Shown here: in pieces, positions 1 to 10,893 of the stretch
How positions within the stretch are numbered: the stretch's first letter is position 1
How the letters are laid out: each line of letters opens with the position of its first letter
Source: Datisca glomerata
Taxonomy: Eukaryota; Streptophyta; Magnoliopsida; Cucurbitales; Datiscaceae
Reading direction: 5' to 3'
Assembly (NCBI GenBank): GCA_003255025.1
Contig: QANY01008651.1
Coordinates: forward strand, 2,764,371 to 2,828,370
Length of the DNA: 64,000 bases
Made by a program: the position numbers and the translations under genes
Notes under the pieces: generated by a model
Database searches by the model: none
Told to the model about the DNA's origin: nothing
Seen by the model: only the letters and a program-made list of their open reading frames with translations

Positions 1-3
1 GAT

Positions 4-719
4 CTAAATAAATTGGTGGCGTTTTGTGTAAGAGCTCATATGGAGATTTGTGGAAAGAAGTGGTGTGAGAGGGTGATTGATAAGATAACAAGCCGTTTGA
101 ACACTTTCACCCAAAATTTTTAATGGTAAATGGGCTTGAAAACGGACGGCACGAGCGACATTTAAAAGATGACAATATTTATGTTCTACTACTCCATTTT
201 GTTGCGGAGTATGTGAGCATGTGTGCTGAAAAATTGTGCCACGTTCATCAAGAAAAGAACCCATTGATGTGAATTTACCCCATTGTAGGCATGTAAAATT
301 TTAACGTCTCTATGAAATTGTGTTTTAACCTTGGCAAAGAAAGATTTCAATAAAGATTGGGTGTTGGATTTAAAACTCGTGAGATGAACCCAAGTATAAT
401 GAGTAAAATCATCGACAATGGTTAAGAAATATCTACCCCCTAAAAGTGTGTGGATTTTGTGTGGTCCCCAAATATCACAATAAAATAAATAAAATGGTGC
501 AGTTGTTGAACTGGAAGTGAAAGATAAATGAGTTTGTTTTGTTAAAAGACAAATCTCACATATATGCTTGAGATCTGAAATAATTTCTAGAAATGATTGG
601 GATAAGCGTGAAGATGTGCGACGGATGGATGTCCAAGACGTTGGTGCCAGAGATCGGAGTACGATGGATATGGTTGGCAAGGTGAGGATTTTGGGCTGTT
701 GTGAGATAACACTGACCAT
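4..719 (-). pseudogene. copia integrase remnant (two frames)
   Basis: Two overlapping frames (189-719, then 4-264) cover the integrase. The first shows the CxxC half of the zinc finger (HICEIC), then FYCDIWGP with the first catalytic Asp and IVDDFTHYTWVHL. The usual second catalytic block (DNG) reads HAYNG, so that Asp appears lost. The second frame has HTPQQNGVVEHKYCHLLNVA, then LPLKILGE and TACYLIN, the conserved copia core end. The switch of frame and the Asp loss mark it as non-functional. Confidence 0.8.
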
Positions 720-1062
720 TAAAATGCTTGCCCAGACCTATCATCCTCCTCGTATCCACATCCAACACAACACAAAAATCCAGATAAAATATCACTATAC
801 ACTTCAGAGCTCGAGTCAATTTACTCACAGAGATCAAGATGACTCGAAAATCAAGCACATGTAAAACACCGTCTAGAGATAAATCTTGTGACAATTCAAA
901 AGTTCCAACGTTTTCAATGGCAACTTTTACTCCATTAGGTAGACTGATGCGGATGGTGTAGCGTTGGAGTTTTTGGGGCGAATGGATCGTCGCACGCCAG
1001 TCCACTTTCTGGAAACCATAATTTTTTACTCGGGTTGACTCACGGGTCCCGTAAGATATCAA
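556..1062 (-). pseudogene. copia protease end and GAG-pre-integrase remnant
   Basis: The translation carries SLPNGVKVAIENVGTFELS, then LDGVLHVLDFRVILISVSKL, the conserved stretch between protease and the GAG-pre-integrase domain, followed by degraded sequence towards the integrase zinc finger. It overlaps the integrase frame at its 3' side, which indicates a frameshift. Confidence 0.7.
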
Positions 1063-1343
1063 ATTGAATCTAGTTTATAAATCTACGTCTATAACCGGTT
1101 TTACCCAATACGGCCGGATTTCAGGCTAAAAAGTTCATTTTAGACACTTACAGAGGCTCGGAAGCTGTTTTCACAAGTTTTCGATATTTTTGTAATTTTT
1201 CCTTTCTTTTATGTTTAGGATTTTCTGAGACAGTTTTTAATACTTTTTGTTTAGGATTTTTCGGTAGTTTTGGATGATTTTGTTGCAGAAGTTTTCTCTA
1301 TAATTCTAATTTTTGATATTTCGTGATTTATCGAAATTATTGT
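1063..1343. other. unexplained sequence between copia protease blocks
   Basis: This stretch and its flanks up to about 1500 contain no recognisable copia coding sequence although they sit inside the protease region. It is AT-rich with near-repeats of the word 'ttaggatttt' (1215-1262). It may be a small insertion or the scar of a rearrangement; no TIR or target duplication was found. Confidence 0.4.
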
Positions 1344-1553
1344 CTAAATCCTAGTAATCTCAGAATTGAACAGATTTTTGAAAATCGAATTACTTGCAAT
1401 CGTACGTGATTTAAGAGTATTAATATTATTAGTTTTCTTAAAATTTCTGATACACCATATACTGACAAAACCATGAGGTCCTTTAAGTTTATTGTGGGTT
1501 GCAGGTAGGTGAGAAACATGATCGGTGGCTCCATTGTCCACAATCCAATACAA
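1344..1553 (-). pseudogene. copia protease remnant
   Basis: The translation starts WIVDNGATDHVSH, the copia aspartic protease active-site block, with DNGA where D-S/T-G-A is usual. The reading frame loses similarity after about 30 residues. The next copia block (the LPNG motif) lies about 600 bp further on, where roughly 100 bp is normal, so foreign sequence or a rearrangement of about 0.45 kb sits between them. Confidence 0.7.
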
Positions 1554-1771
1554 TGTTGAATGTGGATCGTGATGTATGATATTACAAGTGGGTCTAAATA
1601 TACTTGTTGCACTTGCAAGTGGTTTGTTATTACCGTTCTGATTTGTTCAGCAAGGCTTTGATTCGGTTGTACTCCTCTATTGAGAAAATTGTGTTGAGCA
1701 TGATGTTGGATTGTGGTGTTAATGTGTTTGCGGAAGATATGTGGGTTTGTAGGGTCACCAAAATTGGTGGT

Positions 1772-1783
1772 GCTCTGATACCA
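1772..1783 (-). promoter_or_regulatory. copia primer-binding site (initiator tRNA-Met type)
   Basis: The minus strand reads TGGTATCAGAGC, the standard plant copia primer-binding site complementary to the 3' end of initiator methionine tRNA. It starts immediately inside the LTR end and so fixes the LTR boundary. Confidence 0.85.
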
Positions 1784-2017
1784 TGAACAAATTGATAATG
1801 AAATTATATGTCGTATATTGCCGCGAATAAACTGTACTAGGCTAGCCATCATATACATGGGCAGAAGAGCTATTCTAGGAGCACATAATGTTACAATCCT
1901 AAAATCATTCTATACAATTACTTTTTGATTGCCTAATAATACATGATCCGCAATCATCTCCATCACATATTTGGCTTTCCAATCACATATTAATGCATAG
2001 ATCTGCTTCCTTTAACA
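1784..2017 (-). repeat. copia 5' LTR
   Basis: On the minus strand it begins TGTTAAAG at 2017 and ends GTTCA at 1784, giving the TG...CA termini of an LTR, 234 bp. The PBS follows with no gap. The flanking GTAAT (2018-2022, plus strand) would be one target-site copy; the partner lies outside the window. Confidence 0.75.
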
Positions 2018-2350
2018 GTAATCGCATAGCTTTTTTTATTCTTTTCAATACATGTTTAGCTACAAATAAAAGAGATAATGGATGTTGTTAAGCTTTGTTT
2101 TTTTTTTGGGAGGATTGCAGGTAAGATGGCTGTTAAGAGGAAGATTGAGGCAAATCGAGATGGCCCTTGGCGTCGTGGTTATAAAAATCACCCTCGACTT
2201 ATCTCCCTATATGTACTTGTTTTTCAATATTTACTATAATTATCAATCTATCCACGTACTTATGTATGGTTGAATTACTACTACTTTTATTAAATAAAAT
2301 TGGATGCACAAGCAAAACATTCTTACTGATTTGTTGATCCCCAACATATA
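2018..2350 (+). pseudogene. decayed paralogue of the peptide gene, second exon and flanks
   Basis: The sequence aligns by eye along its whole length with 8210-8550, including the polypyrimidine tract, the acceptor (tgcag before 2121), the exon and the downstream flank ending ccaacatata. The exon begins GT AAG ATG GCT GTT like the intact copy and encodes KMAVKRKI, then DGPWRRGYKNHP, against KMAVERKI and DDPWGGGYINHP. The stop codon after NHP is changed to CGA, so the frame runs on to 2273. No first exon is visible; the copia LTR starts exactly where the homology ends. Confidence 0.7.
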
Positions 2351-3122
2351 TTGTAAAGGGATTTTCCCTCTACTTAATCAATTCGATGAATAATATTTCA
2401 GGTAAACGACTAAGATATTCGAATGGTAAAGTGAAAGCTTGTGTTCATTTAATTGCTAACTTCCGATACAAGGGGAGAGGGATTTATAGGCATTTTCTTC
2501 ATTGAGCGTTTTACAAAGATAAAATAAATATTTGTTAAGATTAAGCTGGTTAACCAAATCGTGATGGTTATAATAATCTACTTGACTGAATTTGGCTCTA
2601 CTTGTCTGTCATGTCATCTTCAACTGATTTCATCTCTTCAAACACTTTTCCTCGTCATTTGCATTCTCAATGTTTTTTGACAACCTGACAATCCTAGACG
2701 TCTCTGTATGGCTTATCATGTTAATTTGCTCTTGTTTTGATTAGCGGATTGTAAGTCGTTGATGCAAAACATTGGACCTTTGATATGTCATTTATTATCT
2801 GTTGATGATGTCATCTTTCTAATCATTACGTTTTGCTCATCATCGTTTCACCTATCACTAGCTTTCTTGGTAAAAGGGGGATGTCTTTGCTTGTTCAAAT
2901 TCTGCTTCCTTTCTTCCCTTATATCTATGTGCTAGGTGTCCATATTCGTACACTGATAATTGTTGCACCCCATTTCACCTTTTGACAATTATTATTTTTT
3001 ACTTTGAATCCGCTGTTGGCGCCCGTAATAATTTGTTTAAGGTTTTTCACTTCTTCTTCTTCCCACTTATCCTTTATCAGTAAGTTCTTTACTCTTCTTC
3101 ATCTAATTCCTAGTTTTCTCGA
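2351..3122. other. no gene seen
   Basis: Mixed AT-rich sequence. It may be the 5' untranslated or LTR region of the transposon remnant that follows, but I see no LTR ends, PBS or coding frame. Confidence 0.4.
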
Positions 3123-4640
3123 ATGGCTTCTTCATTTTCTCTTTCTGTTCCTAAAATCAGGAATAGAGATGAGTTCTACCGATTTATTTTTCGGTATCGT
3201 ACGGCTTTCCCTAAGGAGGTTTCCTGTTCTTATTTTGATCATGACCTCATCAGTCCTTCAATATACCCTGGTGTTCTAAACTTTAGGACCATGTACATTA
3301 CATTAGGCTTTGGGTTCCCAATTTCTTCTTTATTTCAAGAATATTTCCATTACCATGATGTCTCTCCTACACAGTTCACCATAAATATTTATAGGATACT
3401 TTTATACTTTGAGTTTTTAAACAGATTATATGGTTAAGACTTGGGCCTTAACGAGTTTCACATTCTCTACTCCATTAGGGAGAAGAATGTCAACTATTTT
3501 ACTGCTCTGAGGAGTGGCCTGAGGGTTCCCTAATCCTTGACCTCTCGAAGGTTGACAAGTGGTGGAATGCTGAGGCATTCCAAGTTAGAGGGGATTGGAG
3601 AGGAGGCGTTCACTACCATATCCCTCCTGAATGGAGATTATTTGGTGAGTGACGTTGCCCCTCTACATCCCCTAGTTTTCTTTGGTGTTTCTCATTTCAA
3701 CTGACATTCTTTTCCTTTGTGTTCTTCTTGCAGATTAGAAAAAGAACTCCCATCTGTTCGAGAATTCCGACAATGGAGCCAAGTTCACTGCTGCTTATAT
3801 GGTTACCAGCTGGGATTAGCAATGGTTACTAATCTCGAACGTGAAATTCCCTTCCTCGTTCTTCTTCATTGACCTTTAGCTCTCCCTGCCGTAATTCCCC
3901 AGCAGGCGCTGCAACCTATTGGTTCCAGTGTTTTTTCTGTCACTTCTCCATCCATTGTCGAAGCCGTTGAGAGCACGAGGCCTATCCAACTCTCCCTTAA
4001 ATGCTATTCTCGCAATGTGCACCCAAGGTTTACTTCTGAACCCTTATTTTTGGTTTCTTTTAGGGAGACATTTCACTATCCCTTCCGTTACCCTTTACTT
4101 CTCTCTACTCTAGTTTTCTGTCTTTCGTTTTATCCATAGCTTTCTGCCCCTTGCCTTTCATTCCAGTGGGACCTTCTTCTCCTGATTTTGGGATAGGTGC
4201 ATCTGAGGCTACCTAACTATGATCCCTTTTTACTCCGGGTTCTAACCTGAAGATTTCCTTTGACACCAACCTCATGATCGACCGTGAAACCTCCTATCTG
4301 ATCATGACCCACCTCTAGTGCGCGGTCAATTCTGATCAGCTTGGAGAGGAGACTTTGAGGCTCTTCGAAAATGAGTCAAACACAGACTGCTGGAGAAGGA
4401 GGCTTACAACCATCGGGTATCTCGATGGTGTTGCTCGGGCTCGTCCGTAGTATGAGGTGACTGAGTTAGTTCCTTCTTTCCAACGAGGAAAGAATTCCTG
4501 CCCCAGAGAATAGCCGAAACTATCACGAAGGAGATGGTTGCAGAGGAGACGCGGAGGCCTCATGACCCGACGAGAGAGTACATTGTGCTTGATTGTGTCA
4601 TCCATTATTTCATAGATTATCATGTGCAACAACATATGAC
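3123..4640 (+). pseudogene. gypsy-type transposon gene remnant (Transposase_28-like)
   Basis: The frame from 3123 reads MASSFSLSVPKIRNRDEFYR, then SPSIYPGVLNFRTMYITLGF, FPISSLFQEYFHYHDVSPTQ and FTINIYRILLYFEFLNRLYG. This resembles the 'putative gypsy type transposon' domain of plants (hydrophobic block, 'PxQ...', 'R.L.FF.L'). After the stop at about 3437, further frames give SKVDKWWNAEAFQVRGDWRG around 3540-3605, the usual continuation. From 4320 to 4640 only degraded coding-like sequence remains. Introns, frame changes and stops indicate a dead copy. A plant mobile domain gene is the alternative; the family call is by eye. Confidence 0.45.
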
Positions 4641-5401
4641 AATTATATGATCAACCTCATTCTTTCTTAGATTGCACGAATCAATACATTTATTTATTTT
4701 ACATTTCACATCCATTATAATCATCCTCATGCATGGCCAAGAAATATTAAATTATTCAAATGGAAAATGGGTGGAAACTGAACTAAGAAAGAATGAATGA
4801 TGGTGGAATGCCAAAAAAGACAAACAAACGTTGAAGTCTGGCCTGCCTAATTACAAATACTTATCATCCGAAAAAAGACTTTAGCCTCATATAGCATTGA
4901 GTTTTCAGGGGTCTTCTTTATAATTTACATTGTGTAGATGATAACTGAAATTTCAGCTTTCCATTAATACTAATTTTCTTTATCTTTGCGTAGGCACAAT
5001 GGTACTGCATTACGCGATTTCACGATTTCTCTGACTTTCTAACAAATGGGTGATGTGGGAGTCGGTGAGAGGTAGCTAGCTAATAGTTTAATACCCCACA
5101 AAGGGAATCTTTTTTAATATTTTTGGAGTACCAAATATCCAATACTATTTTATATCATTTGATAACACATGTATAACTGTTATAAATTTTAAAAATTTAT
5201 TTATTCTCTTTTATCAAATAAAATATTATATTTTAAGATATATGACAATCATTGATATCAAGGGACGTTAAATATTCAATACTTCATGTGTATCTAATAC
5301 CTTCTCCCCACAAAGAACATAGCTATATGAAGAAAAAAAGACTTTTATGTAATATTATTCCAAGTCAAGAGATTTCTTCAACGGTAGGTTGTTCTCTGTG
5401 A
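4641..5401. other. no gene seen
   Basis: AT-rich sequence without a convincing frame, LTR end or RNA gene. Confidence 0.5.
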
Positions 5402-6260
5402 AATTAATGATGAGAAATTGTGGCCATGCAATTTGGGCCACATCAAAGAGAAGTTCAATATGATGGAAATTGTGGCCATGCAATTTGGGCCACATCAAAG
5501 AGAAGTTCAATATGATGTTGAGAAGGTTCAACGAAAACGTTGAGAGAGGTTGAATGAAAATTTTGAATATTCTTCTATGATTACTTAAGGTTTAATAAAA
5601 ATATTGAGAATTCAAGAAATGTATCGTGGAGTTCAACAAATATGTTAGTGGATTCAATAAAGGTTAAAAATATGGTAAGACTACTTAGAATTCAAGAAAA
5701 ATGTTGAGGGGTTGAATATAACGATTGAGTAAATGTGTTGATGGACTCAACAAAATGTTGCAAATATGGTAGGAATATTTGGAGTTCGACAAAAAAGGTT
5801 TGGATGTTAAAAAAAAGTATTGAGGGATTCAACAAAACCTCGAGACTTTGGAAGTCTAACAGTTTATTGAACCCTAATATATTTTAAAACACCACGACAT
5901 TTTTATTGAACCCTCATATACATTTGTTGAAACTCGGGTAATCTTATCATATTTGTAATACATATGTTGAACCATTCAACACTCTTATTAAAGCCTTCAA
6001 CACTTATGTTAAGGCCCTCAACATTTTTGTTGAATCTCAGAAATTATTTACCCACGTTATTAACATTTTGTTGAATTTTCTAACATTTTGTTAGACTCTC
6101 AACACTTTTGTTGACCTCAAGTAGTTATACAAAAATATTCAATTGCTTGAATCTCTCAATATTTGTTGAACTACTTAAAAATTATAAAAAATGATAGGAT
6201 ATTTATAACACAGATTACATCTATGCCGATCTAAGAGCCACAATTTATCATCATCATTGT
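5402..6260. mobile_element. foldback (long inverted-repeat) element
   Basis: The left end AATTAATGATGAGAAATTGTGGC (5402-5424) matches the reverse complement of the right end (6238-6260). The left arm is built of degenerate 'TTCAACAAAAATGTTGAG' units about 40-60 bp apart. The right arm carries the complementary 'CTCAACATTTTTGTTGAA' units. The turnover is near 5830-5890. The whole 0.86 kb unit could fold on itself. No transposase frame is present. It lies about 130 bp upstream of the peptide gene start. Confidence 0.7.
5414..5517. repeat. 52-bp tandem duplication in the foldback left arm
   Basis: Two near-identical copies (5414-5465 and 5466-5517), each containing TTGTGGCCATGCAATTTGGG and ending in AAGTTCAATATGAT. 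The right arm has only one equivalent, so the duplication came after the arms formed. Confidence 0.85.
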
Positions 6261-6394
6261 CGGAAAAATAGCCCCGGCATGGTAGAACGACTCCAATCTT
6301 TTTGGTCAATACCAACTACTCTTATAGTAAAAAAAAACTGAAAAGGACAAACCAAGTATTTGTTTATATATGTTCCAATGAAATCTTTGCCAAA

Positions 6395-8396
6395 ATGAAG
6401 TTCTGTGCCTCTCGATTAGAAATGACTTCTAAAAAGCTCTTAGTTTTAGTGAAGCTGATATTGTTTGCTATCCTTTTGTTTGCTTCCGATATGGCTGCTA
6501 GCAAGCTGGGTGGAAGCTCTCTGCCTCTCTCTTCTCGTACGTTTTTACTCTTCCTAATTCTTAATACGTCAATTTTCACGTATTACTCACACACAGAGTT
6601 ATTATATTTTTACTCAATATCGTAAACAATGTAGGGTTGGAGCTAGACTTTATTTTCTGTAGGACCAATCATATGCTTAATTTTTTTGTCAAATATTTAA
6701 ATAATATATCAATATCTAATTAATAATAGTATAAAAATGAAATAAATTATTTCAATCATAACTTTGCATATTTTCCTATAATTAAAAATAAAATAAATTT
6801 TTCACAATTAAGATTATCTAGGTTATTGTTGAAATCCATATTATATTTTAGAATATACAATATGAAAAAGTTAACAAATTCTTGCTTGATAAAAAATGGA
6901 AATGTTCTCAAATAAAAATTATTTAACGCATTTACGTGGAACACATCAAATTATGAGTTAGTTTCCTTACTCATAAGTCATAACACACATTTTACATAAC
7001 TTTTTGTCCAACAAATTTAATTACATTAATTTGAATCGTGCTTCTATGGTGTTTAAGAAAAGTAAATAATTAAAATTCTAAGATACTTAGATATAATTCG
7101 TTATAATTTTACAAATATAATAGCAAAAAATTACAATTGCATAACAAATGTATTCTTTATAATTTATACTTTGTTATAAAGAATACATTCGACACGTACT
7201 TTCAATGTCAAAAAATCAAGCAATCTGTCATTGACCGTGTTAAAGTCTTAGATCGTAACTCAATTCAAAATTTAACTTGAGAGTTGATGGTTATTTTAAA
7301 CTTATATTCTTAACCTAATACTTGTCCTCAGTCGATGTGAGATTATTTCTTAATAGAGTGTGACACACTTTTATTCTATATTCCCTTTGATTTATTTTAT
7401 ATTCCCTTTGATTTAGTTTTAAATGTTCCCACTAACATCAACATAATACATGGCATTATTATTTTTTTCTTCAAACTTTGGGGGCTTATCCCCCCTGCCC
7501 CTTAATAGCTCCACCCCTACAAGTATAAATGTAAGAATACCCTCCCTGTACATAATCTAGTCACATACTATATTTGTATAATGATATATCTGTTTTTCCC
7601 ATTGCACTAAATGTTTATCGTGTGTCATGCATATATATATATATATACACTACGATGTTTACAGTAAATACATATTACAAAACACATTAATTTTCAAACG
7701 CTACCAATAGTTACAAATGAAATGTAAAGCTTTAAATTCTAATGGTGAAAAATGACACTTGTTCTATAATTTAAATAGAAAAGGTAATTAAATGTGTCAT
7801 ATATCATATATAAAATTTGTGCGTAGTTAATTGATTAACTATAATTTAAGTTTAGGAATTACTTAAAAGTAAATAAGGATGGGTCGAGACAATGTATTGA
7901 GGAAATAATTTTGACATATGTTATCTCTATTTTTTCTGTTAAACTCTAATCTGACCTCTAGTAACCATATAGTAATCCTAAGCTCATTCACTTTTCAAAA
8001 ATTTCTAAAATTGCAACATACCAACATCATCGGTGCTGCTTCCGTATATGTATGTACACACATACGCATGCACACAGAAAATTATTCTGTCACTCAAACT
8101 CTAGTCTGAACTTCTAGGTTTTGCTTTTGTTGTTTTCTTGGGGGTCGTCCTTTGTCCTTGTTTTGGTTGCTAGTCCTTCTTTATGTTTCCCTAGCTAGGA
8201 CCTGCCCTTGTAATTGCATAGTTTTTATACTTTTCAAAACATGTTTAATTTAGCTACCACAAAAAAAAGAGAATGGATGTCTTTAAGCTTTGGTTATTTT
8301 TTGAGAATTGCAGGTAAGATGGCTGTTGAGAGGAAGATTGTGAGGCGTAATGGGGCAGATGACCCTTGGGGTGGTGGTTATATTAATCACCCTTGA
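6395..8396 (+). CDS. two-exon gene for a small secreted-peptide precursor, 74 aa
   Basis: Exon 1 is 6395-6536 and exon 2 is 8314-8396. The donor is C|gtacgt and the acceptor ttgcag|GT; the joined codon CGT (Arg) keeps the frame and a TGA closes the protein at 74 residues. Residues about 10-35 are a signal peptide: basic MTSKK, then a hydrophobic run LLVLVKLILFAILLFA, then small residues ASDMAAS. The mature part is short and basic (SSRKMAVERKIVRRN) and ends DDPWGGGYINHP. Start choice: Met 1 (6395) or Met 10 (6422) both precede the hydrophobic run; an in-frame ATG at 6302 would give an unlikely extension. A decayed paralogue at 2121 preserves KMAV.RKI and D.PW..GY.NHP, which argues that this end is the functional part. 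The layout is that of plant peptide hormones. The Arg-Lys-Met junction is loosely like RGF/GLV precursors, but the end lacks their canonical PPxHN, so I leave it unassigned. Confidence 0.6.
7147..7189. repeat. perfect 16-bp hairpin in the peptide-gene intron
   Basis: AATGTATTCTTTATAA (7147-7162) is exactly reverse-complemented at 7174-7189, with an 11-base loop. It could be the core of a small inverted-repeat insertion; no wider TIR is visible. Confidence 0.7.
7235..7351 (-). mobile_element. TRIM-type LTR remnant in the intron
   Basis: Reverse-complemented, this reads AAGAAATAATCTCACATCG, then AGGTTAAGAATATAAGTTT, CAACTCTCAAGTTA and CTAAGACTTTAACACGG. It is the same order and nearly the same sequence as the terminal repeats at 63.43-63.79 kb. 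It is therefore one LTR of the same small non-coding retroelement family, in the opposite orientation. Confidence 0.65.
7624..7648. repeat. short AT microsatellite
   Basis: A run of alternating AT/TA inside the peptide-gene intron. Confidence 0.8.
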
Positions 8397-8846
8397 CTTA
8401 TTTCCTTATGTGTACTTGTTTTTCTATCTTTACCATAATACTCAATCTATCTACGTACTTATGTATGGTTGAATTACTATTACTTTGATTAAATAAAATT
8501 GGATGCAGAAGCCAAACACTCTAATTGATCTGTTGATTCCCCAACATATATAATTTGATGGCTAAAGATTTTGATTCTATATATGTCTACCATAGCCAAT
8601 CATTTAAGATCTAGATTACCATATCTTAAGAGAGCTTAACTATGTCATATTATTAATTATGGAATAATAATTTATACTGACTGAATTATTATCCAAGGCT
8701 TGGAGCTCCACTTCGAATAATCTTAAAATTACCAGCCAACAAAGGAAGCAAGAAATGTTTAAGGGACCACAAAGAGAGCTAGATAAAACCACAATTGCTG
8801 CACAACACACATCAATAGTCTAAAGTGAGACTATTGAAGGATGCTT

Positions 8847-9317
8847 TTAGCGTTGAGTTCCCCCTTCTAGCGACTCCAAAATTTCCTCACAATTTTTACC
8901 TTGGGTATCCCTAGGTAGATCGAGAGGTATTTTTTTTAGCATCGCGCGTGAATCTATTTTAACATGCTGTAAAGAACTACAAACCATCGTCACTGAACTA
9001 CTCGGACATATGTTTCTTAATTTTGACAGTTCACTCAAGTAGAATTCACGTAATTTGGGGAAAGAAAACTTTAAGAGATCCTCATGCACTTCTCCATCTT
9101 CATTACTTGCTGATGTTGATATTATTTCCATCATTTCCTCACAATTGAAGACTTTAATGATTTCTGGGTTTCGAAGGTCGGATAGCATCTCAGCCTTAAC
9201 AGAACTTCCATTTTCGAACACTCTCTGATAAAAATTTCCCTCATCAATAATGATGTTGTTCATCCTTACTAGCAATAGGAATTTAAACAAGTTGTATTGA
9301 GTTCCTCGGCTACTCAT
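8847..9317 (-). pseudogene. C-terminal LRR fragment of a CC-NBS-LRR resistance gene
   Basis: A 156-residue frame carries IIKVFNCEEMMEIISTSASN, then SFPKLREFYLSELSKLRNIC, SSSVTMVCSSLQHVKIDS and LKKIPLDLPRD. This is the LRR end of RPS2/At4g27190-like coiled-coil NLR proteins ('VFNCEEM.EII', 'LPKL..L.L..LP.L..IC'). No NB-ARC, coiled coil or earlier LRR lies upstream within at least 1.4 kb, and the first 35 residues do not look like NLR sequence. It is a stranded 3' fragment. NLRs are intracellular immune receptors; this piece cannot act as one. Confidence 0.75.
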
Positions 9318-10785
9318 TTTGATATAGGAAAAATGCTATGTAATAAAAGGTGCTAATAGCTATTATGAATTTTGTCAATATATTTGTTCTCACATCACAT
9401 GTAAAATATAAACTAATAAAGTAAAAATATATTCTTACTTATGAGTTGACTGTATAGTACCAAGCTATATATGTTATTATGTAATAACCGTTTTGAGCAC
9501 CATATAGTGTTAACATAAGCATTAGTCTTGTAATACATATTAGTTACAAGCTCAAAATGATGTATTGTTTAATAGTTCTACTTTGAATTTTTTGAAGTTT
9601 TATTAACACTTGAACTACGCTAATATTAATGTCACATACTTGCAAGATGGATGAGAGGTTATGTACCGTTATTCAACAATGGCATACGAGCTGTTCGATC
9701 TAGTCTGTTTAGTCAGATCTAGACAGACCATATCAGGTAAGGAAATAGCAAGAAAATAATAATACAAAAAGAATATTTTAATGCAAAGTAGTCATGCTAG
9801 ATATGGTTTATTCATATTTAGATGGATGACAAGATCTAACCTAACTTCACATCTAATGTAGGGAGAGTCAACTGTAGAGAATCTGATTCCGCAAGATGGA
9901 GTAGCATACAAATAATAGAATAGAATTAGGCAGCCTTTAGATCTCAAAAACAAATCTGAGAAAAAGTAAGTGAAATATGAGGAAAATGGAAAATCAATAT
10001 TGTAAAATTCATTTATATTATATATATTTATATATCTGTTTTCGAATACCTATTCCAAAAATTCTAAAAATGAAACTATAGTCATTCACATTTTTTTTCT
10101 TTTCCATACTAATTTACAAGAAACTTAGAGTTAATAAGTTATGTCTTCTTACTGTTACTGGAGATGGAAGTTTAAGAAAAATGCTAATGAGTACCAAAAC
10201 CGTCTTTCTGACTTAATAAATAAATATTTGTCATTTGAGAGCGATTATTCGCAAAATTTAATTGGAACAAGCTGTAGTAAACATTGAAAATGGACCTCAT
10301 CCTATTAGGGGAGCCCGATAAAACAGAATTCGTTCTCTTAATTTGAACTGTTCTTAACTCAGCACAAACATTTTTTTTTTCTCAAAACTCAGCACAAACA
10401 TTAAGAAAAAGAAGACTGCCATTTTTTTGTTTTGAGTTTTTTCATTAGATAGAATAAAACAAGATCTCTCTTATACCCCCGACATGAGGGCATATTGATC
10501 GGAAAACATGAGTTGAAAGAACTGACTTTTCTCAAGAGTCTGAGTCAACTTTGGCCACTGAGAGCCCCACATGCATTGCTCAATGTCAAACTTGGGATGA
10601 CAAATTTGGAAAAGAAATTTCTGGCCATCTGTGTTAAAAAGAAGAAACAAGTGGCGTACAAGATAGATAAGGACTGTAGCCCAAAAAACACCGTAGTTTG
10701 AACATACCGCCCCAATATTCAATACCACCATAAGAATCTAAGATCATATATCATTGTCATTTTCTGATATCTAACTTACGTTCTT
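9318..10785. other. no identifiable gene
   Basis: AT-rich. An 86-codon frame on the minus strand (10471-10731) overlaps a 68-codon plus-strand frame. Neither has recognisable motifs, although local GC is higher than the surroundings. A short direct repeat, 'ctcagcacaaaca', occurs at about 10357 and 10387. Confidence 0.4.
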
Positions 10786-10893
10786 ATTAGGGCTGTCAAT
10801 AACTAGAATATGATATGGATAATGTCATATCCATGAACATTAGGGCTGTCAATAACTAGAATATGATATGGATATAATGTCATATCCATGAAC
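10786..10893. repeat. 53-bp tandem duplication
   Basis: Two copies starting 10786 and 10839, each beginning ATTAGGGCTGTCAATAACTA and ending in ATCCATGAACAT. The first copy differs by a 2-base deletion in the 'ggatataatg' part. The initial TAGGGCTGTCAA resembles hAT terminal inverted repeats, but no matching right end was found. Confidence 0.85.

Larger units (their letters stand above)
1..2017 (-). mobile_element. 5' part of a Ty1/copia retrotransposon, truncated by window edge
   Basis: Read on the minus strand this gives, in order, a 5' LTR (1784-2017), a primer-binding site directly after it (1772-1783), a very short gag remnant, protease, GAG-pre-integrase and integrase. That is the copia order (protease and integrase before RT). 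RT, RNase H and the 3' LTR would lie left of position 1. Only about 220 bp separate the PBS from the protease motif, so most of gag (normally about 1 kb) is deleted. Stops and frame changes show it is dead. It abuts a sequence (2018 onward) whose paralogue near 8210 lacks the insertion. Confidence 0.85.

Noticed and set aside
6302..6625. Longer reading of peptide-gene exon 1, from 6302 to 6625 without splicing
   Set aside because: The upstream extension puts a charged tail before the signal peptide and the read-through past gtacgt is low-complexity, whereas the splice to 8314 gives a coherent protein supported by a paralogue.
8814..8837. 9-bp stem CAATAGTCT / AGACTATTG as a terminator or RNA gene
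   Set aside because: Too short and without context; stems of this size are expected by chance in AT-rich DNA.
10471..10731. Possible small gene on either strand
   Set aside because: Both frames are short and overlap, with no recognisable motif; I could not choose between them or support either.
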